Shown: positions 43,063 through 51,683 of the stretch, piece by piece
Layout: each line of letters begins with the position of its first letter
Numbering within the stretch: position 1 is the first letter of the stretch
Assembly: GCF_027922365.1 (NCBI RefSeq)
Contig: NZ_BSFN01000003.1
Span: 87,383 to 151,382, forward strand
Origin: Pseudomonas turukhanskensis
Lineage (GTDB): Bacteria > Pseudomonadota > Gammaproteobacteria > Pseudomonadales > Pseudomonadaceae
Direction of reading: 5' to 3'
DNA length: 64,000 bases
Made by a program: the position numbers and the translations under genes
Notes under the pieces: model-generated
Database searches by the model: none
Seen by the model: the letters and a program-made list of their open reading frames with translations, nothing else
Told to the model about the DNA's origin: nothing

Positions 43063-43545
43063 TCATTGCGCTAGCTCTGGACGCCCCAACTGTAAGCTGA
43101 TTCTGACCAGACTGAGCTTAGCTTCCATGCTCCGGTTTGCAGCTTCATTAGTGGTCAAATAATGTTTGGCCTTTTTCAGATATGCCTTGGAGGCCTTCAA
43201 AGGTATATGTCCATCCAGCTTGTACAGTTCCCTGTAGAACTCATCGGCCGCTTGCGCATTTGGTTCTGCGATCTCTGCGGCGGCCTGCTGAAATGGCTTC
43301 CGAATCTCCACCAGCTGTAGTGCCATCGGCGAGGCTTGAATTTCTTGGACGATTTTGTAAAGCATCATTGCGCCAGCTTGGGCAACTTCACGATTCCTCG
43401 CAGCGATGGCTAGCGCTTCGGTGTAATTATCTTCAGCTGACTTCCTTGAAGCCTTCCGCTCCTTCCAAATGAAGATCACTGAGCTAGAAAGGAAGCCGAC
43501 CACACCACTAGCCAACAGTTTTAGAATCTCCATCCAGGTGGGCAT
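43063..43545 (-). CDS. Membrane-anchored accessory protein near attR
   Basis: 160 residues from the ATG at 43545, which has AAGGAG upstream; the longer frame adds an unlikely N-terminus. One N-terminal membrane helix (EILKLLASGVVGFLSSSVIFIW), then a charged helical cytoplasmic domain (KASRKSAEDNYTEALAIAARNREVAQAG..., AKHYLTTNEAANRSMEAKLSLV). AT-rich compared with phage structural genes. Last gene before attR with its own orientation, so a candidate for expression in the lysogen, such as exclusion of other phages. No family recognised. Confidence 0.65.
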   Translation of the reverse strand: MPTWMEILKLLASGVVGFLSSSVIFIWKERKASRKSAEDNYTEALAIAARNREVAQAGAMMLYKIVQEIQASPMALQLVEIRKPFQQAAAEIAEPNAQAADEFYRELYKLDGHIPLKASKAYLKKAKHYLTTNEAANRSMEAKLSLVRISLQLGRPELAQ

Positions 43546-43860
43546 ACCCTTCTCCTTGTCAGCGTGACTGTCAGTCCGCGGTGACACTGCTTGTTCGCCG
43601 GTAGTTATATCAGTCGATAGCATCCAGCGATCGTCGTCCGGTTGGCATGGCCCACCGGTTTCGCAACCCACATGGATACCCCATTGGGTTGTTGCTAGAT
43701 CTTGCACGATTGGACTAGGTTATGCTCGAACGTGTCCGGCCGGCCGGCGCTTCGAATCTGAATAGGCCCAGGCCAGCTTCAGGTGTACGTTGAGCTGTAC
43801 ATCCATTGATCTTGTTTGTTAACAATCCAGCATCTGTGGGGTTTAAAGTCGCTGATTTGG
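43546..43860. other. Non-coding phage end before attR
   Basis: No convincing gene. It holds the presumed promoter of the leftward membrane protein and, at 43782-43804, paired TGTAC motifs. One of these reads GGATGTACA on the minus strand, the same word found at 6671-6679 beside the integrase; they may be integrase arm sites. Confidence 0.5.
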
Positions 43861-43878
43861 GTCTCTCCGTCCGCACCA
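43861..43878 (+). repeat. attR core (18-bp direct repeat)
   Basis: Exact copy of the tRNA-Leu 3' end at 6542-6559. Downstream comes the original tRNA-Leu terminator region. Confidence 0.93.
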
Positions 43879-43901
43879 TATAACGCTGTTCGCGCAGCGA
43901 C

Positions 43902-43934
43902 AAAAAAGGCAGCTCCGAAAGGGCTGCCTTTTTT
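43902..43934. terminator. Original tRNA-Leu terminator, bidirectional
   Basis: AAAAAAGGCAGC/GCTGCCTTTTTT. Now separated from tRNA-Leu by the prophage, it still serves the leftward oxygenase gene. Confidence 0.88.
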
Positions 43935-43955
43935 CGTTTCTACCGTCCGGGTTTG

Positions 43956-44780
43956 TCAGCTGAGGTCTTGGGTCTTGTTGACCTGGTCTTTGCCACGCCC
44001 GGTTTTAAGTGCCTTGGACACCACGGTACGCAGGGCGTTGTCGATCACCCCTAGCGCGCGTTTGCCGTGCTCTTCAGGGCGGCCGGTGAAAGACGTGACG
44101 TGGAAATAGTCAGTGTGATCCGGCGAGTTGACCGAGAAGAAGTAATTGGACACGCAGCAGCGGGGCACCTGCGCTTTGACGGGGCTGACCGAGTGCCAGG
44201 AAAGCTTGTTGGTTTCCATGACCACGAGCCTGTTGAATTGGCAAAGGATGGTTTTCGGCACGCGGCGCGCCTCATCCCACAGCTCGAAGTTGCCGCCGTT
44301 TTCCAGGGTCCAGTCCGGCGATACGTAATAAAGAAGGTTGAGGCGACGGAAGCGGTCGCGTTGGCCGTCGTGGCTGTTGTCGATGTGCGGGTTGAGGAAG
44401 TCGTCCTGAAACATCATGGACAAGCCGCCGGCATACAGGCTTGGGTCGGGCTCAAGGTCGGTCATCGCTACCAGTTCTGACACCTTCTGGACGGTGCGGG
44501 CGTCCTGAATGGCGTAGGTCATGTCGCCGAGAATCTGGGCATGCTGATTGAGGTGCGCGGAGGTTCGTTTCTTCTCGCGGAACGATTCGCGGCTGAAAAA
44601 GCCATTGCCGTCTTTTGGGAAAGAATCGTAGATCTGGCGGGCTACGTCGACCGGTAGCAGATCGTCGACGACAAAATGGCGCGTGTGTGTGCCGGTTGGA
44701 TTTTCCCACTGTTCCCGGATGGCTTCAGCGCTTTCGTCCAGCCTTTTCAGCACCAGCTGTACCAGCTCTTCTCGTTCCAT
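43956..44780 (-). CDS. 2OG-Fe(II) oxygenase
   Basis: 274 residues from the ATG at 44780 (GGAG upstream); the longer frame is rejected. Iron ligands His132 and Asp134 in NPHIDNSHDG and His196 in SWHSV; Arg207 in PRCCVSN is the likely 2-oxoglutarate ligand. It resembles prolyl-hydroxylase-like dioxygenases; the substrate is unknown. Divergent from tig with 284 bases between, in which I see no gene. Confidence 0.85.
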   Translation of the reverse strand: MEREELVQLVLKRLDESAEAIREQWENPTGTHTRHFVVDDLLPVDVARQIYDSFPKDGNGFFSRESFREKKRTSAHLNQHAQILGDMTYAIQDARTVQKVSELVAMTDLEPDPSLYAGGLSMMFQDDFLNPHIDNSHDGQRDRFRRLNLLYYVSPDWTLENGGNFELWDEARRVPKTILCQFNRLVVMETNKLSWHSVSPVKAQVPRCCVSNYFFSVNSPDHTDYFHVTSFTGRPEEHGKRALGVIDNALRTVVSKALKTGRGKDQVNKTQDLS

Positions 44781-45064
44781 GTGCACTGCTCCAGGATAAA
44801 AGCCGCGAATTCTAATGAGTTGGCGCGAGCCTGAACACTGTTGCCGGGTGCATGTTTTGTCAGGGTGGGTGAGCAACATCTCCGCCAGGCACCGGTTGTG
44901 TCGCCGTCTTCTTATATAGAAGTGCTATTTCTGTAGGGTGATTCAGACCGTTTTCCCCGGTGACATCCTGTGTGGTGACTTCTTGAGTTTTCGCCACTAG
45001 AATGCATGCCCTTGATTCTGGGGCCGGAAACGGCCGGCTAACGTCTGTGCAACGAGGAATATCC

Positions 45065-46375
45065 ATGCAAGTTTCTGTTGAAAATACTTCCGCTCTCGAG
45101 CGTCGTATGACCATTGGCGTTCCTGCTGAACGCATCGAGACCGAAGTTAACAAGCGTCTGCAGCAGACTGCACGCCGTGCCAAGGTCCCGGGCTTCCGCC
45201 CAGGCAAAGTGCCGATGAGCGTTATCCGTCAGCGTTACGAAGACGCTGCTCGCCAGGAAGCCCTGAGCGATCTGATCCAGGCCACCTTCTACGAAGCTGT
45301 GGTTGAGCAGAAGCTGAACCCGGCTGGCGCGCCTGCCGTGCAGCCAAAAACCTTCGAAAAAGGCAAAGACCTCGAATACGTCGCTACCTTCGAAGTGTTC
45401 CCTGAGTTCCAGGTTGCTGGCTTTGACAGCATCGCCATCGAGCGCCTGGAAGCCGAAGTGGCTGATGCCGACCTCGACAACATGCTGGAAATCCTGCGCA
45501 AGCAGAATACCCGCTTTGAAACCGCTGACCGTGCCGCTCAGAAAGACGACCAGGTCAACATCGATTTCGTGGGCAAAGTTGACGGTGAAGCGTTCGCTGG
45601 CGGCTCGGCCAAAGGCACTCAGCTGGTTATCGGTTCCGGCCGTATGATCCCAGGCTTCGAAGATGGCCTGGAAGGCGCTAAAGCCGGCGAAGAGCGCGTG
45701 CTGAAGCTGACTTTCCCAGCTGACTACCAGAACCTGGAGCTGGCCGGCAAAGAAGCCGAGTTCACCGTTACCGTGAACAGCGTTGCCGAACCAAAACTGC
45801 CTGAGCTGAACGACGATTTCTTCGCTCTGTTCGGCATTAAGGAAGGCGGTCTGGAAGGTTTCCGTGCCGAAGTTCGCAAGAACATGGAGCGCGAGCTGCG
45901 TCAGGCGATCAAGTCCAAAGTTAAGAACCAAGTGATGGAAGGCCTGCTGTCGGCCAATCCGATCGAAGTGCCAAAAGCCCTGCTGAGCAACGAAGTTGAC
46001 CGTCTGCGCGTACAAGCTGTGCAGCAGTTCGGTGGCAACATCAAGCCAGACCAACTGCCGGCCGAGCTGTTCGAAGAACAAGCCAAGCGTCGCGTTGTGC
46101 TGGGTCTGATCGTGGCTGAAGTGGTCAAGCAGTTCGAGCTCAAGCCTGACGAAGCCCGTGTTCGCGAGATGATTCAGGAAATGGCGTCGGCCTACCAAGA
46201 GCCCGAGCAAGTCGTGTCCTGGTACTACAAAAACGACCAGCAACTGAACGAAGTCCGTTCGGTTGTACTGGAAGAACAAGTTGTAGATACTGTCCTGCAG
46301 AAGGCCAATGTGACCGATAAGCAGGTCTCTTACGAAGAAGCGGTCAAGCCGGCAGAAGCTCCACAAGCAGCCTGA
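45065..46375 (+). CDS. tig: Trigger factor
   Basis: A 436-residue ribosome-associated chaperone. The start at 45065 gives [20 protein letters not shown]. The ribosome-binding signature [12 protein letters not shown] is at about residues 43-54. The FKBP-type prolyl isomerase domain spans about 155-245 ([36 protein letters not shown]), followed by the helical chaperone arms. First gene of the tig-clpP-clpX-lon cluster. Confidence 0.98.
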   Translation: MQVSVENTSALERRMTIGVPAERIETEVNKRLQQTARRAKVPGFRPGKVPMSVIRQRYEDAARQEALSDLIQATFYEAVVEQKLNPAGAPAVQPKTFEKGKDLEYVATFEVFPEFQVAGFDSIAIERLEAEVADADLDNMLEILRKQNTRFETADRAAQKDDQVNIDFVGKVDGEAFAGGSAKGTQLVIGSGRMIPGFEDGLEGAKAGEERVLKLTFPADYQNLELAGKEAEFTVTVNSVAEPKLPELNDDFFALFGIKEGGLEGFRAEVRKNMERELRQAIKSKVKNQVMEGLLSANPIEVPKALLSNEVDRLRVQAVQQFGGNIKPDQLPAELFEEQAKRRVVLGLIVAEVVKQFELKPDEARVREMIQEMASAYQEPEQVVSWYYKNDQQLNEVRSVVLEEQVVDTVLQKANVTDKQVSYEEAVKPAEAPQAA

Positions 46376-46397
46376 CCCCTACCGTCGTACGAGCAAC

Positions 46398-46425
46398 CAT
46401 AAGCCAGCCTTCGTGCTGGCTTATG
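46398..46425 (+). terminator. Hairpin after tig
   Basis: CATAAGCCAGC/GCTGGCTTATG, an 11-bp perfect stem with loop CTTCGT. No T run, so it may be a partial terminator or a 3' RNA stabiliser. Confidence 0.55.
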
Positions 46426-46465
46426 TGTATTTGAGACATGACAAAAGCTAGGGAGCGTCGGATAC

Positions 46466-47110
46466 ATGTCCAGTAATCCTTTTATGCCGCAATCGCATGA
46501 CATTCAGGCCGCTGGTGGCTTGGTGCCTATGGTCATCGAGCAGTCCGCCCGTGGTGAACGTGCTTATGACATCTACTCGCGCTTGCTCAAAGAGCGCGTG
46601 ATTTTCCTCATCGGCCCGGTCGAAGACTACATGGCCAACCTGGTAGCGGCGCAGTTGCTGTTCCTGGAAGCGGAAAACCCGGACAAAGACATTCACCTGT
46701 ACATCAACTCGCCAGGTGGTTCGGTGACGGCCGGTATGTCGATCTACGACACCATGCAGTTCATCAAGCCTGACGTGTCCACCATCTGCATTGGCCAAGC
46801 CTGCAGCATGGGCGCCTTGCTGCTGGCGGGCGGCGCCGCTGGTAAGCGTTACTGCCTGCCGCACTCGCGCATGATGATTCACCAGCCGCTGGGCGGCTTC
46901 CAGGGCCAGGCTTCGGATATCGAGATTCACACCCGTGAAATCCTCACCATCCGTGACCGCCTGAACCACATTCTGGCGCACCATACCGGTCAACCGATTG
47001 ACGTCATCGCCCGTGATACCGACCGCGATAACTTCATGAGTGGAGAGGTTGCGGTCAATTACGGTCTGATCGATAAGGTTCTGAGCAAGCGGGAAATGGC
47101 TGCTCAGTAA
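46466..47110 (+). CDS. clpP: ATP-dependent Clp protease proteolytic subunit
   Basis: 214 residues with a short N-terminal propeptide. Catalytic triad Ser114 in [11 protein letters not shown], His139 in RMMIHQP and Asp188 in RDTDRDNF. Forms the tetradecameric chamber that degrades proteins unfolded by ClpX, encoded next. AGGGAG ribosome site upstream of 46466. Confidence 0.98.
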   Translation: MSSNPFMPQSHDIQAAGGLVPMVIEQSARGERAYDIYSRLLKERVIFLIGPVEDYMANLVAAQLLFLEAENPDKDIHLYINSPGGSVTAGMSIYDTMQFIKPDVSTICIGQACSMGALLLAGGAAGKRYCLPHSRMMIHQPLGGFQGQASDIEIHTREILTIRDRLNHILAHHTGQPIDVIARDTDRDNFMSGEVAVNYGLIDKVLSKREMAAQ

Positions 47111-47151
47111 GCCTTTTGGCGGCGGTCAGTGATACACGGCCGCCTTGCGGG

Positions 47152-47180
47152 CTTGAAAATGCCCGCATTTGCCCTCATCT
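47152..47180 (+). promoter_or_regulatory. Sigma-32 type promoter of clpX
   Basis: CTTGAAA (47152-47158), a 14-base spacer and CCTCATCT (47173-47180, one mismatch to CCCCATNT). The -35 overlaps a small GCGGGC/GCCCGC hairpin. Would allow heat-shock expression of clpX apart from clpP. Confidence 0.7.
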
Positions 47181-47213
47181 TGTGTTTCAAGCCTATCGGA
47201 TTGGATTGAACGA

Positions 47214-48494
47214 ATGACTGACACCCGCAACGGCGAGGACAACGGCAAACTGCTTTATTGCTCCTTCTGCGGCAAAAGCCAGCATGAAGTGCGCAAATTG
47301 ATTGCCGGCCCCTCGGTCTTTATCTGCGACGAGTGCGTTGACCTGTGCAATGACATCATCCGCGAGGAGGTGCAGGAAGCTCAGGCGGAAAGCAGCGCTC
47401 ATAAACTTCCGGCTCCTAAGGAAATCAGCACTATCCTTGATCAGTATGTGATCGGTCAGGAGCGAGCGAAGAAGGTTCTGGCGGTAGCGGTTTATAACCA
47501 CTACAAGCGCCTCAATCAGCGCGACAAGAAAGACGATGTCGAGCTGGGTAAAAGCAACATTCTGCTGATTGGTCCCACTGGCTCGGGTAAAACCCTGCTC
47601 GCCGAGACCCTGGCACGCCTGTTGAACGTTCCGTTCACCATCGCGGACGCCACCACGCTGACCGAAGCCGGCTATGTCGGTGAGGACGTGGAAAATATCA
47701 TTCAGAAATTGCTGCAAAAATGCGATTACGACGTAGAGAAGGCCCAAATGGGCATTGTCTATATCGACGAAATCGACAAGATTTCGCGCAAATCCGATAA
47801 CCCGTCGATTACCCGCGACGTTTCCGGCGAAGGCGTGCAGCAAGCCCTGCTGAAACTGATCGAAGGTACGGTCGCCTCGGTTCCGCCTCAGGGCGGCCGC
47901 AAGCACCCGCAGCAGGAGTTCCTGCAGGTCGATACGCGCAACATCCTGTTTATCTGTGGTGGCGCGTTCTCGGGTCTGGAAAAAGTGATTCAGGGTCGTT
48001 CGGCCAAAGGCGGCATCGGTTTCAACGCCGAAGTGCGCAGCATCGACCTGGGCAAGAAAGTGGGCGAGTCGTTGCGTCAGGTTGAACCTGATGACTTGGT
48101 CAAGTTCGGCCTGATTCCGGAGTTCGTTGGCCGCTTGCCGGTTATCGCAACCCTGGATGAGCTGGACGAAGCTGCGCTGATGCAGATTCTGACCGAGCCG
48201 AAAAACGCACTGACCAAGCAATACGCCAAGCTGTTCGAAATGGAAGGCGTGGACCTGGAATTCCGTCCGGATGCCCTCAAGTCCGTCGCTCACCGTGCCC
48301 TGGAGCGCAAAACCGGCGCCCGTGGTCTGCGATCCATTCTGGAAGGCGTGTTGCTCGACACCATGTACGAAATCCCGTCGCAGTCTGACGTGAGCAAGGT
48401 GGTGATCGACGAAAGCGTGATTGCCGGCACCTCCAAGCCGTTGCTGATTTACGAAAACAGCGAGCCGCCTGCGAAGGCCGCGCCAGACGTGTAA
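47214..48494 (+). CDS. clpX: Clp protease ATP-binding subunit ClpX
   Basis: 426 residues from the ATG at 47214. Zinc-binding domain with Cys16, Cys19, Cys38 and Cys41. AAA+ core: Walker A GPTGSGKT at 120-127, Walker [11 protein letters not shown] and the pore/ClpP loop region. It unfolds tagged substrates for ClpP. Family-standard length. Confidence 0.98.
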   Translation: MTDTRNGEDNGKLLYCSFCGKSQHEVRKLIAGPSVFICDECVDLCNDIIREEVQEAQAESSAHKLPAPKEISTILDQYVIGQERAKKVLAVAVYNHYKRLNQRDKKDDVELGKSNILLIGPTGSGKTLLAETLARLLNVPFTIADATTLTEAGYVGEDVENIIQKLLQKCDYDVEKAQMGIVYIDEIDKISRKSDNPSITRDVSGEGVQQALLKLIEGTVASVPPQGGRKHPQQEFLQVDTRNILFICGGAFSGLEKVIQGRSAKGGIGFNAEVRSIDLGKKVGESLRQVEPDDLVKFGLIPEFVGRLPVIATLDELDEAALMQILTEPKNALTKQYAKLFEMEGVDLEFRPDALKSVAHRALERKTGARGLRSILEGVLLDTMYEIPSQSDVSKVVIDESVIAGTSKPLLIYENSEPPAKAAPDV

Positions 48495-48518
48495 AACACG
48501 GTTGTCACATGTTGAAAG

Positions 48519-48547
48519 CAAGGGGCCTGCGGGCCCCTTTGCTTTTC
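48519..48547 (+). terminator. Terminator after clpX
   Basis: AAGGGGCC/GGCCCCTT stem with a TGCG loop followed by TGCTTTT. Confidence 0.8.
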
Positions 48548-48558
48548 CTGCGTCAGCG

Positions 48559-48587
48559 CTTGTTTTTTGTTTTGGCTGCCCCCATCT
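48559..48587 (+). promoter_or_regulatory. Sigma-32 type promoter of lon
   Basis: CTTGTTT (48559-48565), a 14-base spacer and CCCCATCT (48580-48587), a full -10 match. Located 60 bases before the lon start. Confidence 0.78.
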
Positions 48588-48647
48588 TAGGTCCAAGGGT
48601 ATTTCCCACCTGTTTACGGCCTTATGGCCGCCGTAGAGCTGAAAATC

Positions 48648-51044
48648 ATGAAGACAACAGTCGAATTGCCTCTCTTGCCACTGCGTGATGTCGTGGTTTA
48701 CCCACATATGGTGATCCCGCTCTTCGTGGGGCGCGAAAAATCCATCGAGGCTTTAGAGGCCGCGATGACGGGCGACAAGCAGATTCTGCTGGTGGCTCAG
48801 AAGAATCCTGCAGATGACGATCCTGCCGAGGACGCGCTCTATCGCGTCGGCACCGTCGCCACTGTTTTGCAATTGCTTAAATTGCCTGACGGCACCGTCA
48901 AGGTGCTGGTCGAAGGCGAGCAGCGCGGCTCCATCGAGCGCTTTATCGAGATTGATGGCCACTGCCGTGCGCAAGTTGCCTTGATTGAGGAAGTGGACGC
49001 TGCCGAGCGCGAGTCCGAGGTATTTACCCGCAGCTTGCTCAGCCAGTTCGAGCAGTATGTTCAGTTGGGTAAAAAAGTCCCGGCTGAAGTGCTGTCCTCG
49101 CTCAACAGCATCGATGAGCCAAGTCGCCTGGTCGACACCATGGCGGCGCACATGGCGCTGAAAATCGAGCAGAAGCAGGAAATCCTCGAAATCACTGAGC
49201 TGGCTCAGCGCGTTGAGCACGTGTTGGCGCTGCTCGATGCCGAGATCGATTTGCTGCAGGTCGAGAAACGTATTCGCGGCCGCGTGAAGAAACAGATGGA
49301 GCGCAGTCAGCGCGAGTACTACCTGAATGAGCAAATGAAGGCCATTCAGAAAGAGCTCGGTGACGGCGATGAAGGCCATAACGAACTGGATGAGCTGAAG
49401 AAGCGCGTCGAGAACGCCGGTCTCACCAAAGAAGCCCATACCAAAGCGCAGGCCGAGCTGAACAAGCTCAAGCAAATGTCGCCGATGTCGGCTGAAGCGA
49501 CTGTGGTGCGTTCCTACATCGACTGGCTGGTTAACGTGCCATGGAAAGCTGAAAGCAAGGTGCGTCTGGACCTGGCCAAGGCTGAAGATATTCTCGACGC
49601 CGATCACTACGGCCTCGAAGAGGTCAAGGAGCGCATCCTTGAGTACCTCGCCGTGCAAAAGCGCGTGAAAAAAGTCAAAGGTCCGGTGCTTTGCCTGGTG
49701 GGTCCGCCTGGCGTGGGTAAAACCTCGTTGGCCGAATCCATTGCCCACGCGACGAACCGCAAGTTCGTGCGTATGGCCTTGGGTGGTGTGCGTGATGAAG
49801 CGGAAATCCGCGGTCATCGCCGTACCTATATCGGCTCGATGCCAGGTCGCCTGATTCAGAAGATGACCAAGGTTGGCGTGCGTAACCCGCTCTTCCTGCT
49901 TGATGAAATCGACAAGATGGGCCAGGACATGCGCGGTGATCCTGCGTCGGCGTTGCTGGAGGTGCTCGACCCTGAGCAGAACCACAACTTCAACGACCAC
50001 TATCTGGAGGTCGATTACGACCTTTCGGACGTAATGTTCCTCTGCACCGCCAACTCGATGAACATTCCTGCGCCGTTGCTGGATCGTATGGAAGTCATTC
50101 GTCTGCCCGGCTACACCGAGGACGAGAAAGTCAATATCGCGGTCAAGTACCTCGCGCCGAAACAGCTGCAGGCCAATGGCCTGAAGAAAGGCGAGTTGGA
50201 GTTCGAAGACGCGGCTATTCGCGACATGATCCGTTACTACACCCGTGAAGCGGGTGTGCGTAGCCTTGAGCGTCAAATCGCAAAAGTGTGCCGCAAGGCG
50301 GTCAAAGAGCACTTCCGCGAGAAGCGTATGAAGGTGGTCGTGGCGGCCGATTCGCTCGAGCATTTCCTCGGCGTGAGCAAATACCGCTACGGTCTGGCCG
50401 AACAACAGGACCAGATTGGTCAAGTGACTGGTTTGGCCTGGACGCAAGTGGGCGGCGAATTGCTGACCATCGAGGCGGCCGTGGTGCCGGGTAAAGGACA
50501 GCTGATCAAGACCGGTTCGCTGGGCGATGTGATGGTTGAATCCATCACTGCCGCACTGACGGTTGTGCGCAGTCGGGCCAAGAGTCTAGGCGTCGCTCTG
50601 GACTTCCATGAGAAGCGCGACATCCATATCCACATGCCGGAAGGGGCAACCCCCAAAGATGGCCCCAGCGCGGGCGTTGGCATGTGTACGGCCCTGGTTT
50701 CGGCACTCACTCAGATACCGGTTCGCGCCGATGTGGCAATGACCGGTGAAATTACTTTGAGAGGGCAGGTTCTTGCTATCGGTGGCCTGAAGGAAAAACT
50801 TCTGGCAGCGCATCGTGGTGGAATCAAGATCGTGATTATTCCCGAAGAAAACGTTCGTGATCTGAAAGAGATTCCCGAGAATATTAAGGCTGACCTGCAG
50901 ATTAAACCGGTTAAATGGATTGACGAGGTCCTGCAAATTGCGCTGCAATACGCCCCGGAGCCCTTGCCCGATGCGGCTCCGGAGATGGTTGCAAAGGATG
51001 ACAAGCGCGAGACTGATTCCAAGGAGCGAATTAGCACGCATTAG
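48648..51044 (+). CDS. lon: ATP-dependent protease Lon
   Basis: 798 residues; the start at 48648 ([19 protein letters not shown]) matches other pseudomonad Lon proteins, although an in-frame ATG exists 24 bases upstream. N-terminal substrate domain, coiled coil, AAA+ with Walker A GPPGVGKT at 352-359, and proteolytic dyad Ser674 (DGPSAGVGM) and Lys717 ([14 protein letters not shown]). Degrades misfolded and regulatory proteins. Confidence 0.98.
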   Translation: MKTTVELPLLPLRDVVVYPHMVIPLFVGREKSIEALEAAMTGDKQILLVAQKNPADDDPAEDALYRVGTVATVLQLLKLPDGTVKVLVEGEQRGSIERFIEIDGHCRAQVALIEEVDAAERESEVFTRSLLSQFEQYVQLGKKVPAEVLSSLNSIDEPSRLVDTMAAHMALKIEQKQEILEITELAQRVEHVLALLDAEIDLLQVEKRIRGRVKKQMERSQREYYLNEQMKAIQKELGDGDEGHNELDELKKRVENAGLTKEAHTKAQAELNKLKQMSPMSAEATVVRSYIDWLVNVPWKAESKVRLDLAKAEDILDADHYGLEEVKERILEYLAVQKRVKKVKGPVLCLVGPPGVGKTSLAESIAHATNRKFVRMALGGVRDEAEIRGHRRTYIGSMPGRLIQKMTKVGVRNPLFLLDEIDKMGQDMRGDPASALLEVLDPEQNHNFNDHYLEVDYDLSDVMFLCTANSMNIPAPLLDRMEVIRLPGYTEDEKVNIAVKYLAPKQLQANGLKKGELEFEDAAIRDMIRYYTREAGVRSLERQIAKVCRKAVKEHFREKRMKVVVAADSLEHFLGVSKYRYGLAEQQDQIGQVTGLAWTQVGGELLTIEAAVVPGKGQLIKTGSLGDVMVESITAALTVVRSRAKSLGVALDFHEKRDIHIHMPEGATPKDGPSAGVGMCTALVSALTQIPVRADVAMTGEITLRGQVLAIGGLKEKLLAAHRGGIKIVIIPEENVRDLKEIPENIKADLQIKPVKWIDEVLQIALQYAPEPLPDAAPEMVAKDDKRETDSKERISTH

Positions 51045-51057
51045 CCGGGGGGCTTCC

Positions 51058-51087
51058 TTGACACATTTTTAGAGCCCTTGTTATAAA
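51058..51087 (+). promoter_or_regulatory. Sigma-70 promoter of hupB
   Basis: TTGACA (51058-51063) and TATAAA (51082-51087) are separated by 18 bases. Strong match; about 95 bases upstream of the hupB start. Confidence 0.8.
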
Positions 51088-51181
51088 GCGGCTCTTCTTG
51101 TGCCAAATGGCCTTCCAGCACCGTTTTTGCTTTCACCCAAAAATTAAGAAATAAACTCAAACAGGAATAAGGGGACTTAGA

Positions 51182-51454
51182 GTGAACAAGTCGGAACTGA
51201 TTGATGCTATCGCTGCATCTGCTGATATCCCGAAAGCTGTAGCTGGCCGTGCGCTGGACGCAGTAATCGAATCCGTAACTGGCGCTCTCAAGGCTGGTGA
51301 TTCGGTTGTACTGGTAGGCTTCGGTACTTTCGCTGTTAAAGAGCGCGCTGCTCGTACTGGCCGTAACCCACAGACTGGTAAGCCGATCAGCATCGCTGCT
51401 GCTAAGATCCCAGGCTTCAAAGCTGGTAAAGCTCTGAAAGACGCCGTTAACTAA
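51182..51454 (+). CDS. hupB: DNA-binding protein HU-beta
   Basis: 90 residues from a GTG start at 51182, with AAGGGGA upstream. [29 protein letters not shown] and the DNA-binding arm motif [31 protein letters not shown] are diagnostic. Nucleoid-associated protein bending DNA. Classic place between lon and ppiD. Confidence 0.98.
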   Translation: MNKSELIDAIAASADIPKAVAGRALDAVIESVTGALKAGDSVVLVGFGTFAVKERAARTGRNPQTGKPISIAAAKIPGFKAGKALKDAVN

Positions 51455-51477
51455 GCGTCTTTTTAGTTTTGCCCACC

Positions 51478-51622
51478 TCGATCAGCTTCAACACTGATCG
51501 AGTCGCGAGGCGGTAGAGTAGGGTCGGTTAGCTTACGGACCCAACGCTCACAGAGGTTCCAACGGAGCCTTGATCGCCTCGCCAGCTACGAGAAGGCGCA
51601 TCCTCGGATGCGCCTTTCTTCT
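51478..51622 (+). ncRNA. Structured RNA candidate between hupB and ppiD
   Basis: After hupB comes an inverted repeat CTCGATCAG/CTGATCGAG (51478-51503). Next is a closing stem GCGAGGCG (51505-51512) with CGCCTCGC (51575-51582), which encloses GGGTC/GACCC (51521-51525 with 51538-51542) and AGGTTCC-AAC-GGAGCCT (51554-51570). A strong terminator AAGGCGCATCC/GGATGCGCCTT with a TTTCTT tail ends at 51622. Either an independent small RNA or a structured hupB 3' end. It is not a tRNA: no T-loop or proper anticodon arm. Confidence 0.5.
51593..51620 (+). terminator. Terminator before ppiD
   Basis: 11-bp perfect stem AAGGCGCATCC/GGATGCGCCTT, two-base loop by pairing, T-rich tail. Ends hupB or the RNA candidate. 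Confidence 0.85.
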
Positions 51623-51683
51623 ATCCGGATTCTACCCACGCTCCACGGCCGCTTATTTCAGTACGGTCGTTTCTGGGGGACGC

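Larger units (their letters stand above)
6542..43878 (+). mobile_element. Complete temperate siphovirus prophage (about 37.3 kb)
   Basis: The element is bounded by an 18-bp duplication of the tRNA-Leu 3' end, with a tyrosine integrase adjacent to attL. It holds in order integration, lysogeny control, replication, antitermination, cos/terminase, HK97-type head, siphovirus tail, spike, lysis and accessory genes. Every module expected for a functional lambdoid phage is present, and none of the core genes shows a frameshift or stop except the programmed one in the tail chaperone. The flanking genes (folD-tRNA left, tig right) would be contiguous without it. Confidence 0.96.

Noticed and set aside
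6560..43860. Diversity-generating retroelement, CRISPR array or toxin-antitoxin pair in the prophage
   Set aside because: No reverse transcriptase, no VR/TR pair, no spaced repeats and no recognisable toxin or antitoxin were seen. The 21-bp repeats in the O-like gene are adjacent, not spacer-separated.
45038..46366. 442-codon leftward frame opposite tig
   Set aside because: Mirrors the tig reading frame and has shadow composition.
47193..48707. Long leftward frame (504 codons) opposite clpX
   Set aside because: It lies wholly opposite a certain gene, has the His/Gln/Leu-rich composition of an antisense shadow and has no domain.
48753..50447. Long leftward frame (564 codons) opposite lon
   Set aside because: Antisense shadow produced by codon bias in lon; no recognisable motif or ribosome site.
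51505..51582. tRNA or tRNA-like gene between hupB and ppiD
   Set aside because: The outer stem and length look tRNA-like, but there is no TTCRA T-loop, no regular anticodon arm and no discriminator-CCA.
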